DNA of 64,000 bases from Desulfovibrio sp. (GCA_017415765.1 JAFQED010000064.1:1-64000), one strand, 5' to 3'. Shown: positions 53,183-62,499, numbered from the stretch's first letter. Notes: generated by a model not told the origin, from the letters alone. A program made the numbers and translations.

Positions 53183-53483
53183 TTTTAATAACATCTCAAA
53201 TATTTCACCAATGTAAGCAACTCTTCTAGAGATAGAGTGTATAATAAGATGCCTTCCTGTGATTGGGGCTTTTGTGGTTTAACCGATTTGTAATTATCAA
53301 TAAAAAAGAGTATAACAAATATTTATATAAAGTTTGTCATATTGGAATACTTCTTGTGATTCAAAAAGGACGTTGCATTAAGACCCATTATACAAAAGTA
53401 TGTACTTTATCATGGGCTACAATAATTCAAGAACACTATCTTATATAAATCTTACACTTTCCTGCCATAGGCAAGGAGCAGGC
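53183..53483. other. AT-rich leader before the glycosyltransferase gene
   Basis: A 300-base AT-rich gap. TATAAT at 53240-53245 is the best -10 element, preceded by TG, but no convincing -35 is found. If used, it would give a 5' leader of about 230 bases for the glycan operon, enough for regulation by transcript structure. No gene is called: the open frames at 53263 and 53400 lack sites or are extensions of the glycosyltransferase gene. Confidence 0.4.
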
Positions 53484-54359
53484 ATGAAACTCTGGATATT
53501 GCTGCCCGCATACAACGAAGAGGCGTCACTGCCGCGGCTTTTCCCTCGCATCAGGGAAGCCTGCACGGCGCAAGGGTTTGACTGGCAGATCGTCGTGCTT
53601 GACGACGGCAGCACGGACGCCACTTGGGAATGCTTGCAGGCCATGCGCGAAGAATATCCCCTCATCCCCCTGCGCCATGCCGTCAACAGGGGGCTGGGCG
53701 AAACTGAAAGGGACATCTTTGAATACGCGGCTGCCAATGCCGCCCCCGACGACGTGGCCCTGCGCCTTGACTGCGACGACACGCACGATCCCTGTTTCTT
53801 CCTCTCCATGGTACGGAAGCTGGAAGAAAGCGGCGCGGATGTGGTGGTGGCCTCGCGCTTTCAGCAGGGCGGCGGGCAGGACGGTGTGCACGGCTACCGC
53901 CTGCTGCTGACCATGGCCGCCAGCCTGTACATGCGCATGCTGTTTCCCATCAAAAACATTCGCGACTATTCCTGCGGCTTCCGTGCCTACCGTATCCGCA
54001 TCCTCCAAGATGCCATAGAAATTTTCGGCAACAATTTCATTCAGATGAAGGGGCTCGGCTTCACGTCCACCCTAGAGACCATCGTCAAGCTGAACCTGCT
54101 TGGCGCCCGTTTCCGGGAAGTGCCCTTCCTGCTGCACTACGCCCGCAAGGCCAGCCCCAGCAAGATGCTCTCAAGCATAACCACCCTGGGCTACATGATC
54201 ATGACCGTGTTGCACTGGTGGCCGCTCGGCGGCTGGCGCGCCGCGTACAAGGGGCTGGCCGACCACTACCGCCGGGACGCGGCCGGAGCCGTTGCAGCCT
54301 TCAGAAAAGGCAACCGCAAGCTGCCGCTCTTCTCCTCCATCGGCGGCGGCGGCGTCTAG
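53484..54359 (+). CDS. Family 2 glycosyltransferase (DPM1/ArnC-like)
   Basis: A 291-residue cytoplasmic transferase with LPAYNEEASLPRLFPRIREA, IVVLDDGSTDATWECLQAMR, the metal-binding LRLDCDDTHDP stretch and SCGFRAYRIRILQDAIEIFG. It resembles polyprenol-phosphate glycosyltransferases, but the C-terminus shows only one hydrophobic segment (TLGYMIMTVLHWW) and no membrane domain. The sugar donor and acceptor are unknown. Start at MKLWILL with AAGGAG 5 bases upstream. It is the first gene of the GC-rich part of the surface-glycan locus, 44 bases before the asparagine-synthase-like gene. Confidence 0.83.
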   Translation: MKLWILLPAYNEEASLPRLFPRIREACTAQGFDWQIVVLDDGSTDATWECLQAMREEYPLIPLRHAVNRGLGETERDIFEYAAANAAPDDVALRLDCDDTHDPCFFLSMVRKLEESGADVVVASRFQQGGGQDGVHGYRLLLTMAASLYMRMLFPIKNIRDYSCGFRAYRIRILQDAIEIFGNNFIQMKGLGFTSTLETIVKLNLLGARFREVPFLLHYARKASPSKMLSSITTLGYMIMTVLHWWPLGGWRAAYKGLADHYRRDAAGAVAAFRKGNRKLPLFSSIGGGGV

Positions 54360-54403
54360 GCTCTCATGGTCGCGCGCACAAACCACCCGGGAGGTCACGG
54401 CAC

Positions 54404-56314
54404 ATGTGCGGCATAGCAGGCATCTTCGGCGGTTCCCTGCCGCGCGCGCCGCGCCGCGCCGCCACGGAAGCCATGCTGCAGGCCATCGCGCACCGCGGGC
54501 CGGACGGGCAGGGCCTGGAAGCGGAAGACGGCTGGAGCCTGGCACACTGCCGGCTGGCCATCATCGCGCCCGGAGAGGGCGCCCAGCCCATGTGGTCGCC
54601 CGACGGGCGCTACTGCCTTGCGTACAACGGGGAAGTCTACAACTACGTGGAACTGCGCCAACAGCTTGAGACGGAGGGCGTGACTTTCGCCACGGGCACG
54701 GACACCGAAGTTGTGCTGCAGCTCCTCATCCGGTCCGGCACGGCGGGGCTGCGGCGCTGCAACGGCATGTTTGCCCTGGCCCTGTATGACACGCGGACAA
54801 GAACCCTGCTGCTCGCCCGCGACCATTGCGGCATCAAGCCGCTCTATTACGCGCCGCTCGCCGACGGCGGCATCGCCTTCGCCTCGGAAATCAAGGCGTT
54901 GTTCCACTGCCCCGGCTGCCGCCCCGAGGCTGACCGCGAAAGCCTGAACGCCTATCTGGTCTTCCAGTTCTGCCTGGGCGACAAGACCCTGTTCAAAAAT
55001 ATCTTCAAGCTGCCGCCGGGCCATGTGCTGCTCCATGCGGAAGGCGAGGGGAACCGCACGCAGCCTTGGTACCGGCAGGACACGTCGCTCGACATCTACC
55101 ACAACGAGACGTATTTTGTGGAGGCGCTGCGGCACCATCTGGAGCGTTCCGTGCAGCGGCAGCTGCGCAGTGATGTCCCTTTGGGAGCGTATCTCTCCGG
55201 CGGGCTTGATTCCAGCATCGTCGCCACGCTCGCTGCCCGGCACAGCAGAAATTTTTCCTGTTTTACCGGTTACTTCACGGAATCCCCGGCCTACGACGAA
55301 ACGCGCTACGCAAAAGCCGTCTGCGATGCCACAGGCGTCAATCTGCATGCCGTGGCGCCTTCCGAACAGGATTTCGTTGACTGGATGCCGCGCATCATCA
55401 GGGCCATGGACGAACCCGTGGCGGGACCCGGCGTTTTCCCCCAGTTTCTTGTTTCCCGGCTGGCCAGCCGGCATGTCAAGGTCTGCCTCGGCGGGCAGGG
55501 CGGCGACGAGCTGTTCGGCGGCTATGCCCGTTACTTGGTGGCCTACCTGGAGCAGGCCCTCAAGGGAGCCATTTTCGAAACGCAGTCGGAGGGCCGGTTT
55601 GTCGTCACGCTGGAGTCCATCGTGCCCAACCTGCCAGTGCTGCGCCAGTATGTGCCCATGCTCCGGCAGTTCTGGCAGAGCGGCCTGTTTGAAAGCGCAG
55701 ACCGCCGCTACTTCGCCCTGCTCAACCGCGCCCCCCATATCCTGCCGCTGCTGACGCCCGAGCAGCAGCGCAACCTGGACATGGAAGGCCTGTTCAGCCG
55801 GTTCGCCGAATTGTTCAACGGCGCGGGCAGCATGTCCGGCATTAACCGCATGCTGCATGTGGACCAGCAGACCCTGCTTCCGGCCCTGCTGCGGGTGGAA
55901 GACCGGGCGAGCATGTACTCCGGCCTCGAATCGCGCGTGCCGCTGCTGGACCCGGAAATCATGCGCCTGGCCGTGAGCATCCCCCCGACCATCAAGTTCA
56001 AGGGAGGAAAGCTGAAAAACGTGCTGCGCGAGGCCGTGGCGCCCTTTATCGTCCCGGAGGTGCTGCGCCGCAAGGACAAGATGGGCTTCCCCGTGCCGCT
56101 GGGCGAGTGGATGCGACGCCCGCCTGTGCGCGACTTCGTCTGCGACATTCTCCTGTCCCGGCGCAGCAGGCAGCGCGGCATCTACAGCCTTCAGGCGCTG
56201 GAAAACCTTGCGTGCACGGACGACAACGGCAGCCGACGCGCTCTCTGGGGCGCGCTGTGTCTGGAGTTGTGGCATCAGACATTTATTGACAATCTGTCCG
56301 CCGACGCGTGTTGA
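54404..56314 (+). CDS. asnB: Glutamine-hydrolysing asparagine-synthase-like amidotransferase
   Basis: A 636-residue two-domain enzyme. Cys2 of MCGIAGIFGG is the glutaminase nucleophile, with AHRGPDGQG, RLAIIAPGEGAQPM and YNGEVYNY in the same domain. The synthetase domain has the PP-loop GAYLSGGLDSSIVATLAA and GGQGGDELFGGYARYL. In polysaccharide loci such proteins transfer amide nitrogen to sugars (for example uronic acids), so free asparagine synthesis is only one option. GGGAGG lies 10 bases before the ATG. Its last ~297 bases plus the following leader are duplicated at 58393-58723. Confidence 0.85.
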   Translation: MCGIAGIFGGSLPRAPRRAATEAMLQAIAHRGPDGQGLEAEDGWSLAHCRLAIIAPGEGAQPMWSPDGRYCLAYNGEVYNYVELRQQLETEGVTFATGTDTEVVLQLLIRSGTAGLRRCNGMFALALYDTRTRTLLLARDHCGIKPLYYAPLADGGIAFASEIKALFHCPGCRPEADRESLNAYLVFQFCLGDKTLFKNIFKLPPGHVLLHAEGEGNRTQPWYRQDTSLDIYHNETYFVEALRHHLERSVQRQLRSDVPLGAYLSGGLDSSIVATLAARHSRNFSCFTGYFTESPAYDETRYAKAVCDATGVNLHAVAPSEQDFVDWMPRIIRAMDEPVAGPGVFPQFLVSRLASRHVKVCLGGQGGDELFGGYARYLVAYLEQALKGAIFETQSEGRFVVTLESIVPNLPVLRQYVPMLRQFWQSGLFESADRRYFALLNRAPHILPLLTPEQQRNLDMEGLFSRFAELFNGAGSMSGINRMLHVDQQTLLPALLRVEDRASMYSGLESRVPLLDPEIMRLAVSIPPTIKFKGGKLKNVLREAVAPFIVPEVLRRKDKMGFPVPLGEWMRRPPVRDFVCDILLSRRSRQRGIYSLQALENLACTDDNGSRRALWGALCLELWHQTFIDNLSADAC

Positions 56315-56354
56315 CGCCTTCGGGGGAAACGCATGAGAGAGAGAGAGAGAGAGA
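56018..56354 (+). repeat. Direct repeat A, copy 1 (asnB 3' end + leader + GA run)
   Basis: This segment covers the last ~297 bases of asnB, the 18-base spacer, the ATG at 56333 and a (GA)10 run. It matches 58393-58723 with only five substitutions that I can find before the ATG, plus a difference of three GA units. The two copies lie in the same orientation, 2,375 bases apart, and flank the acyltransferase gene. Confidence 0.95.
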
Positions 56355-58309
56355 ACAAATATCGCCCCGATATTGACGGTCTTCGAGCGCTGGCCGTGCT
56401 GCTTGTCGTCGGCTACCACGCTTTTCCCGGTAAAATACAGGGCGGTTTTATAGGTGTAGACATATTTTTTGTTATCTCCGGTTATTTGATCACCTCTCTA
56501 TTGATAGATGACACCATAAATAACAGATTCAGCATTATCACTTTCTATAACAGGAGGATCAGAAGACTTTTACCAGCTCTTATTACAGTCCTTATAGCCA
56601 TACTCATCTTCGGGTATTTTGCACTTCTCCCAATTGAATTAAAAAATTTAGGAAAGCATATTTTTGGCGGTTCATTTTACATATCAAATTTCATTCTTTG
56701 GAATGAATCCGGATATTTTGATATAGAAGCAACCCTCAAACCATTATTGCATCTCTGGTCGCTCGGTGTGGAGGAACAATTTTATATATTTTTCCCATTT
56801 GTTATATTTATATGCACAAAATATAAATTACGGATATTTAATCTAATATTTATACTATGCTTATTCTCCTTTTTTTGTTTATGTTATACAGATCAAATTT
56901 CAGCTTTTTATTCACCAATTTCTAGAGCATGGGAGTTGCTTTCCGGAGCTAGCTTAAGCGCAATTCAGCGGCAGAAAAATATAAATTTAACAGCAACAAA
57001 GCATCGATCAACATTTTATAAAAACATAGATAACATAATATCAAGTTTAGGAATTCTCTTAATTTGCATTGCTGTTTTTGTGACTAATAGCAAAAAACCA
57101 TGGCCCAGCTTTTTAACACTATTGCCAATATGTGGTTCTTTATTTATCATAGCTTCAGGAAGAAATGCCCTGATAAATAAATTTTTTCTCTCAAATAGAA
57201 TTGCAATATTTATAGGACTCATCTCTTACCCTCTATATTTATGGCACTGGCCTTTATTATCATTTTACTATATTATTCACGGCGATCTTGGTTCACAATC
57301 TCGCTTACTTCGTATTGGAATTGTTCTCATTTCATTTCTTCTTGCCACCGTTACATATTATTTTATAGAATATAAAATCAGATTTAAATATAAAAATAAA
57401 ACAATCCCAATATCATTACTCATAATCTTAACTGTTATAGGGCTTTCAGGAATCGCCATATACTTCTCAGATGGAATGTATAATAGAGATAACATAAAGA
57501 AATATCTTGATTTTTCAGTTCAGCTCAAACCTTATATCCCTTATGATATGTCATGGAAAGGATATTTATCTGATGGAACTGGCTTACATTTTTGTAAATT
57601 TAAGGATACAGGAACATCACACACCGTCGCTATTGTTGGAGACAGTTTTGCCGGACATACATTTCACGGTTTAGCCTTATTGGGAGAGAAATACAAGTTC
57701 AATACATTGTTGCTAGGTCGATTCGTACCGGGTGGAGAACATTTTGACCACGATCGCTCAGGGAAGTATAATGAACGGATTATATCGATTTTAATTGAGA
57801 AAAAAGATATAGATAAAGTATTTTTATGTTTTCGTGGAATGTCATATATTGATGCAACAGATATTACACTAGGGTATAAAACCTATAAAATTGATTACGG
57901 CAAGCCCATCGGCGACACCTTTTTTTCAGAGCTCCAAAAATATGTCAGTCTCTTAAATAGACATGGGAAAAAAGTTTATATTGTTTCTGAAATCCCAACG
58001 CTTCCGGATAAAATCTATCATTATATTGATAGACCATTTAAAATCCTTGGTAATTTTCCGAATGATTTTCCAAAATTCACTAAAGATGACGTAATAAAAT
58101 ATCAGAAAAAATATTTGTATGGTCTACAGAATATAAAAAATGCAACAATAATTCCAACTATAGAGAAAATGTGCAATCTCAACGAATTAAATGAGTGTCT
58201 CGTTTTCACTGCTGGCGGATTGCCGACAAGATATGACAACGCACATCTGTCATTTATCGGGAGCGAATTATTTGCAGAGACAATATTGCTTCCCTATATT
58301 CTAGATTAA
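56333..58309 (+). CDS. Membrane acyltransferase with SGNH domain (OafA-like), phase-variable start
   Basis: A 658-residue inner-membrane protein. Residues about 10-345 are an acyltransferase-3 domain with some ten helices (KYRPDIDGLRALAVLLVVGY, GGFIGVDIFFVISGYLITSL, ISYPLYLWHWPLLSFYY). The periplasmic C-terminus is an SGNH domain with VAIVGDSFAGHTFHG and a D-x-x-H in YDNAHLSFIG. Such proteins O-acetylate O-antigens or other surface glycans. Codons 2-7 are a (GA)10 run (56335-56354) giving MRERERENK; slippage would shift the frame. The gene is very AT-rich while its first 20 bases and upstream leader match the GC-rich repeat A, so it looks like an inserted cassette. Confidence 0.9.
   Translation: MRERERENKYRPDIDGLRALAVLLVVGYHAFPGKIQGGFIGVDIFFVISGYLITSLLIDDTINNRFSIITFYNRRIRRLLPALITVLIAILIFGYFALLPIELKNLGKHIFGGSFYISNFILWNESGYFDIEATLKPLLHLWSLGVEEQFYIFFPFVIFICTKYKLRIFNLIFILCLFSFFCLCYTDQISAFYSPISRAWELLSGASLSAIQRQKNINLTATKHRSTFYKNIDNIISSLGILLICIAVFVTNSKKPWPSFLTLLPICGSLFIIASGRNALINKFFLSNRIAIFIGLISYPLYLWHWPLLSFYYIIHGDLGSQSRLLRIGIVLISFLLATVTYYFIEYKIRFKYKNKTIPISLLIILTVIGLSGIAIYFSDGMYNRDNIKKYLDFSVQLKPYIPYDMSWKGYLSDGTGLHFCKFKDTGTSHTVAIVGDSFAGHTFHGLALLGEKYKFNTLLLGRFVPGGEHFDHDRSGKYNERIISILIEKKDIDKVFLCFRGMSYIDATDITLGYKTYKIDYGKPIGDTFFSELQKYVSLLNRHGKKVYIVSEIPTLPDKIYHYIDRPFKILGNFPNDFPKFTKDDVIKYQKKYLYGLQNIKNATIIPTIEKMCNLNELNECLVFTAGGLPTRYDNAHLSFIGSELFAETILLPYILD
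56335..56354 (+). repeat. (GA)10 simple repeat at the acyltransferase start
   Basis: Ten uninterrupted GA units begin at the G of the ATG. The present number keeps the downstream gene in frame (ON). A change of any number of units that is not a multiple of three would move the start out of frame. Confidence 0.95.
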
Positions 58310-58392
58310 AACATCAAATTGCTGAAAGATGTAACACCTTACGAATATGAAATACTTGACATAATAAAGAGATTTTTTATATACTATTCTTT

Positions 58393-58723
58393 AACGTGCT
58401 GCGCGAGGCCGTGGCACCCTTTATCGTCCCGGAGGTGCTGCGCCGCAAGGACAAGATGGGCTTCCCCGTGCCGCTGGGCGAGTGGATGCGACGCCCGCCG
58501 GTGCGCGACTTCGTCTGCGACATTCTCCTGTCCCGGCGCAGCAGGCAGCGCGGCATCTACAGCCTTCAGGCGCTGGAAACCCTTGCGGGCACGGACGACA
58601 ACGGCAGCCGACGCGCTCTCTGGGGCGCGCTGTGTCTGGAGTTGTGGCATCAGACATTTATTGACAATCTGTCCGCCGACGCGTGTTGACGCCTTCGGAG
58701 GAAACGCATGAGAGAGAGAGAGA
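58393..58723 (+). repeat. Direct repeat A, copy 2 (asnB tail fragment + leader + GA run)
   Basis: An asnB 3' fragment without a 5' part: it encodes the last 98 residues (from about VLREAVAPFIVPEVLRRKDK to NLSADAC) in DNA about 98% identical to 56018-56314, then the same spacer, ATG (58708) and a (GA)7 run. The left join with AT-rich acyltransferase-side DNA is abrupt at 58392/58393. It is a duplication scar, not a functional asnB. Confidence 0.95.
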
Positions 58724-59563
58724 ATGTCCCTATCACAACGGTTCGGGATTTCTGGGACAGCAACCCCCTGTTCGCGGGCGAAGGAGCCGGAGAGCCGGGT
58801 ACGCGCCCATGGTTTGAGCAGCATGAAAGGGTGCTCGCCGCAGATTGCCTTGCGGATGAACGGGCACTGTCATTTGTGACGCAGGATGTGCGCAAAGACG
58901 CATGCATCTTGGATGTGGGCTGCGGCCCGGGATTCTGGGTGCGCTTTTTCCTCCGCCGCGGCTTCCAGCGCGTATGGGCCTGCGACCTGACGCCGCAGGC
59001 GGTGCGGCTCACACGAACAAGCCTGGACATCTTCGGCTTGCGCACGGAAGGAACCATTCAGGAAGGCAACGCGGAACAACTGCCGTATGAAGATGCGACA
59101 TTCGACCATGTCAACTGCCAAGGCGTCATTCACCACACTCCGGATACTGAGCAGTGCGTGCGCGAATTTTTCCGCGTCCTGAAACCGGGGGGGACAGTGT
59201 GTTTTTCCGTCTACTATAAAAACTTCATTCTGCGCCATCCGGCCTTGTTCCGCACCGTGCAACGCGCTCTTTCATCCCTTGTCGGCCTCAAGGGGCGCGG
59301 ACGGGAGGCAATGCTGCGCGACGCAAAGAATGCGGAGGACATGGTTCGCCTGTTATGACGGCGCTGACAATCCCATCGGCAAGGCCTACACTCTGGATGA
59401 TGTGCTGCGCATGGTGCGGGCGACCGGCCTTATCCCGCTTGGGCATCGCCGCAGCTTTTTCCCGGCGCGAGCCATTCCCCTCCCCGTGCCGCGCCAGCTG
59501 CACCGTCAGCTTGACCGCCATTGCGGTCTGCTTGTCATGGTGAGGGCCTATAAGCCTTGTTGA
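58708..59563 (+). pseudogene. SAM-dependent methyltransferase, GA-repeat start, frameshifted near the 3' end
   Basis: The class I methyltransferase begins MRERENVPITTVRDFWDSNP; the GA run is (GA)7 and in frame. It has the SAM-binding motif CILDVGCGPGFWVRFFLRRG, LPYEDATFDHVNCQGVIHHT and ECVREF-like core. The first frame stops at 59358 after EDMVRLL. The next frame continues with YDGADNPIGKAYTLDDVLRM and ends YKPC at 59563. One extra T near 59353-59356 would explain this. Either the gene is broken, or the stop truncates only the C-terminal ~65 residues. Substrate unknown; the context suggests a surface sugar or lipid-linked glycan. Confidence 0.75.
58710..58723 (+). repeat. (GA)7 simple repeat at the methyltransferase start
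   Basis: Seven GA units begin at the G of the ATG. Seven and ten units leave the same reading frame, so this start and that of the acyltransferase are both ON. Confidence 0.95.
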
Positions 59564-60846
59564 CGACAGCTTTTTCGGCGGCAGCCCTGCGCAATGACGC
59601 GCTTGCCCAGTGCGGCCGCTACTGGCCCGTGGGCAGCGAGCCAGTGGCCGCTCTGCCCATGCCCGCGCCTGCGGCGCTGCCGCAGGAGGTTTTGCCGCCG
59701 CGCCTGGTCATGGTGCGCCTGCCCGAATTTGCGGAGGATGTGGGCGTGGCCGGCGCGCTGGCCGTACCGCAACACTACTGCCCTGCTTCTGGCCGATGGA
59801 CGGATGTGGACTGGCTTTGCGTCATGGGCTGGTTCCTCCACAACCTGGCCGAGCGTGCCCACGAGGACGCCCATGGCCCCATACACTCCTACAGCTTCCG
59901 TCTGCACGGCTGGGACGAACGCATCTGGAAGCACGCCTGGGTCAACCGCGCAGCCCTGTTCCTACGGCGCTGGGCGGCGGAAACGGCAGGCAGGCCGGAA
60001 GAAGAACTGCTTGGCCCCATGCCCGCGGCGGAAATCCGGCTGACGCACGATGTGGACGCCATCCGCAAGACATTCGCCATCCGGGGCAAGCAAAGCGCTT
60101 TCCTGCTGTTCAACGCCGCACGCCGTGCGCTGCACGGTCGTCGGCGCGAGGCGCTTTCCTGTCTGCGCAAGGCCCTGCGCTTCTTTTTCACGCCCGGGGA
60201 CGACTGGGGCTTCGAACGCATAGCCCGGCTGGACGAGGCCCATGGGCTGACCGCCACCTTCCTTTTCGCCGGTTGCCCCGCGCCGCCGCCGTGGAAGGAT
60301 TTCCGCCGCTGGCTCATAGACCCCCAGTACGACGTGGCCGCGCTGGCGGGACGCATTGCGGCGCTGCGTCATGCGGGGCATCGCGTCGGCCTGCACCCGT
60401 CGGTTGCCGCCTGGCGCGACGCAGACAGACTGCGCGCAACGGCGGAACGCGTGGCTGCGGCGGCAGGCGGCCCTATCACCGTATGCCGCCAGCACTGGCT
60501 CATGTTCTCCTTCGCGCGCACATGGGCCGCGCAACAGCAGGCCGGCATAACGGAGGACTGCACCCTGGGCTTCAACGACAGGTCGGGCTTCCGCAACGGC
60601 GCGGCGCTGGCCTTTACACCGGCGGGCTCATTTGGTAGTTACCGTGCATGGCCGCTGGCCCTCATGGATTCCCATCTCCACGACTACGCAACCTGCCCGG
60701 AGGCGGCTCAAAAAACGACCTTGCACATCCTGAAAGAGCTGTGGGCGACAGGCGGGCAGGCGACAATTTTGTGGCATCCGCACACCATTTCCAACGATTA
60801 CGGCTGGCAGACGACGTATAATTTTTTATTGAACCGACTGCAATAG
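59557..60846 (+). CDS. Polysaccharide-deacetylase-like protein of the glycan locus
   Basis: A 429-residue cytoplasmic-looking protein. The second half has NodB-type features: AAEIRLTHDVDAIRKTFAIR (the T-H-D-V-D metal-site motif), ATFLFAGCPAPPPWKDFRRW, then RHAGHRVGLHPSVAAWRDAD (H-x-x-G-L-H-P) and ILWHPHTISNDYGWQT. Such proteins recur in O-antigen and flagellin-glycan loci, usually without a proven substrate. The start is not ATG: TTG at 59557 overlaps the end of the methyltransferase frame, with GAGGG about 10 bases upstream. Its last ~100 bases are duplicated at 62500. Confidence 0.75.
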   Translation: MLTTAFSAAALRNDALAQCGRYWPVGSEPVAALPMPAPAALPQEVLPPRLVMVRLPEFAEDVGVAGALAVPQHYCPASGRWTDVDWLCVMGWFLHNLAERAHEDAHGPIHSYSFRLHGWDERIWKHAWVNRAALFLRRWAAETAGRPEEELLGPMPAAEIRLTHDVDAIRKTFAIRGKQSAFLLFNAARRALHGRRREALSCLRKALRFFFTPGDDWGFERIARLDEAHGLTATFLFAGCPAPPPWKDFRRWLIDPQYDVAALAGRIAALRHAGHRVGLHPSVAAWRDADRLRATAERVAAAAGGPITVCRQHWLMFSFARTWAAQQQAGITEDCTLGFNDRSGFRNGAALAFTPAGSFGSYRAWPLALMDSHLHDYATCPEAAQKTTLHILKELWATGGQATILWHPHTISNDYGWQTTYNFLLNRLQ

Positions 60847-60882
60847 TGAAGGAGCGAGCTATGCAGGAGAGAGAGAGAGAGA
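60748..60882 (+). repeat. Direct repeat B, copy 1 (deacetylase 3' end + leader + GA run)
   Basis: It covers the last ~99 bases of the deacetylase-like gene, the RBS, the ATG at 60861 and a (GA)8 run. It matches 62500-62634 at about 93% identity (nine differences that I count, all transitions), offset exactly 1,752 bases. The two copies flank the first radical SAM gene. Confidence 0.93.
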
Positions 60883-62192
60883 GTATCCGTGAATATTTGA
60901 TATCTAAAGATATAGTGTTGAATAATGTACCAGAAATTTTACTTCCAGCTATCAAACAAATGGTTGATGAAGGTGACCATTTTTACCTTTCATCAAACAA
61001 TTATAATAGATATCATGGAGAAAAAATATTCTATTCTTATTCTTATCTCGTGTCGGCAGATCCATGGTCTGCATATTCAAAAAAGGATGAGAATTATATC
61101 CAAGAAGAAGTTACCCCTAATCAGCAACGATATATTGCTGCGGCCCTTTTCAATCCATCATCAATAAAAACTTGGTCTATACATTTGACGCCTTTTTGCA
61201 ATATAAGCTGTCCAATGTGTCCATTTCACGGCAAAGAAGGAGATGCATATAAAGCTGAAAGAAAAAAAATGTTTGTTACTGTTCCACTTGAAACAGCATT
61301 TGAACGCATAAAAAAGATCGCTGATTTTGGTGCTACACATTTATCGTTAACGCCTTTAGGTGAACTATTTATGTACAAACACTGGCGTGAGGTTATTAAA
61401 TATGCCAAGGAACTTGGACTGCATGTCGGCTTTACCAGTAACGGCACGCTGTTGACAAGAGAGCGCTGCCGAGAGCTTGCCGAACTTGGCATTGATTCTC
61501 TCACACTAAGTATTGATGCTATAAATTTTGATACATATGCCAAAGTTCATTCCTCCAAAAAAGAGTATTATGAAACAGCTATTAACGCACCAGAAACATT
61601 AAGAGAATTCAACATTGAGACAGGCGTTCATTTTGTACGCCAGCCTGAGAACTTAAAAGATGAAAATGAATTTATCAATTACTATACAAACAAAGATTTC
61701 TCCGTTGGAGTTGGAGAATACCTAGAATTTATTGATGGTAAATTGCTTCGGATCAAAAGAGAGGAAAAAATATCAAATCCAACAAACACATCATCGAGTT
61801 GCAACAACTACCAGCCGATCATTCAACCAGATGGTAAAATTGTTTTTTGTTGTGCGTTAAATCACTTCCAGTTTGATGACAACAGATTTAATATCATTGA
61901 ACATCCGCATGTAGACGATGGTATCGAACATGCTGTCGCTTGGTTTAAGAAACATTATATTTGTGAGAAAACGTTTGACAGCATCTGCTCTACATGTGCA
62001 CTCTGGGATACACTTGCATATACACAATACACGATGAACGGAATTGATTGCAAAAAAGCGCGTACGAATCAGACATATAATAAGTCCGTCGGTCTTATGA
62101 AAAAATGGAAAAGCCGTCTTGTTCATGCTATCTATGACCCACGATGGGCTGTTCACAAGCTGAAAGAACATATTAACAAATTACTGGACTGA
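60861..62192 (+). CDS. Radical SAM/SPASM-domain protein, phase-variable start
   Basis: A 443-residue radical SAM enzyme. The cluster motif is FCNISCPMCPFHG (C-x3-C-x2-C), and GFTSNGTLL and DSLTLSIDAINFDTYAKVHS continue the barrel. SPASM-type cysteines follow at the C-terminus (SSSCNNYQPIIQPDGKIVFC, then SICSTCALWD). Related proteins occur in surface-glycan and peptide-modification loci; the reaction here is unknown. The first codons are MQERERESIRE from a (GA)8 run, in frame (ON). AAGGAG precedes the ATG. The gene is AT-rich, unlike the deacetylase gene before it, and is flanked by direct repeat B. Confidence 0.85.
   Translation: MQERERESIREYLISKDIVLNNVPEILLPAIKQMVDEGDHFYLSSNNYNRYHGEKIFYSYSYLVSADPWSAYSKKDENYIQEEVTPNQQRYIAAALFNPSSIKTWSIHLTPFCNISCPMCPFHGKEGDAYKAERKKMFVTVPLETAFERIKKIADFGATHLSLTPLGELFMYKHWREVIKYAKELGLHVGFTSNGTLLTRERCRELAELGIDSLTLSIDAINFDTYAKVHSSKKEYYETAINAPETLREFNIETGVHFVRQPENLKDENEFINYYTNKDFSVGVGEYLEFIDGKLLRIKREEKISNPTNTSSSCNNYQPIIQPDGKIVFCCALNHFQFDDNRFNIIEHPHVDDGIEHAVAWFKKHYICEKTFDSICSTCALWDTLAYTQYTMNGIDCKKARTNQTYNKSVGLMKKWKSRLVHAIYDPRWAVHKLKEHINKLLD
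60867..60882 (+). repeat. (GA)8 simple repeat at the first radical SAM gene
   Basis: Eight GA units follow ATGCAG directly. The frame is ON. The leader differs from repeat A, so the same type of tract exists behind two independent leaders. Confidence 0.93.
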
Positions 62193-62499
62193 TAAATTTC
62201 TCAATCGGTTATGACTTATTGATGAATGTCTCGGGCATATCTTAACCCCCACAAGTTTACAGCCGTACTAAAATTTGCGCTTGATGTTTATAGCAGAAAT
62301 TCCTTGGAAAGTCGGCGTGTTTTAAGGTGAGGGTTAGCACTTGCTGTCTGAACAGCATAGAGCGGCAATGCTTACATTGTCTACGCTTTGTACAGTGACG
62401 GAGTGTAGGCGATATATGGTCTTGATACCGCTGGACATTGGCTAATTTACGTACTTCGTATGGATCCCTATCTACGTGGTACGCAACCGCTTCAGGAAC
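62193..62499. other. Unexplained spacer between the radical SAM gene and repeat B copy 2
   Basis: About 300 bases of moderate composition with no assignable gene. A 92-codon minus-strand frame (62257-62535) has no ribosome binding site and runs into repeat B; it could be a decayed transposase or nothing. I see no inverted ends. Confidence 0.4.

Noticed and set aside
54395..56419. 674-residue minus-strand frame opposite asnB
   Set aside because: Antisense to a fully motif-supported amidotransferase; no start signal.
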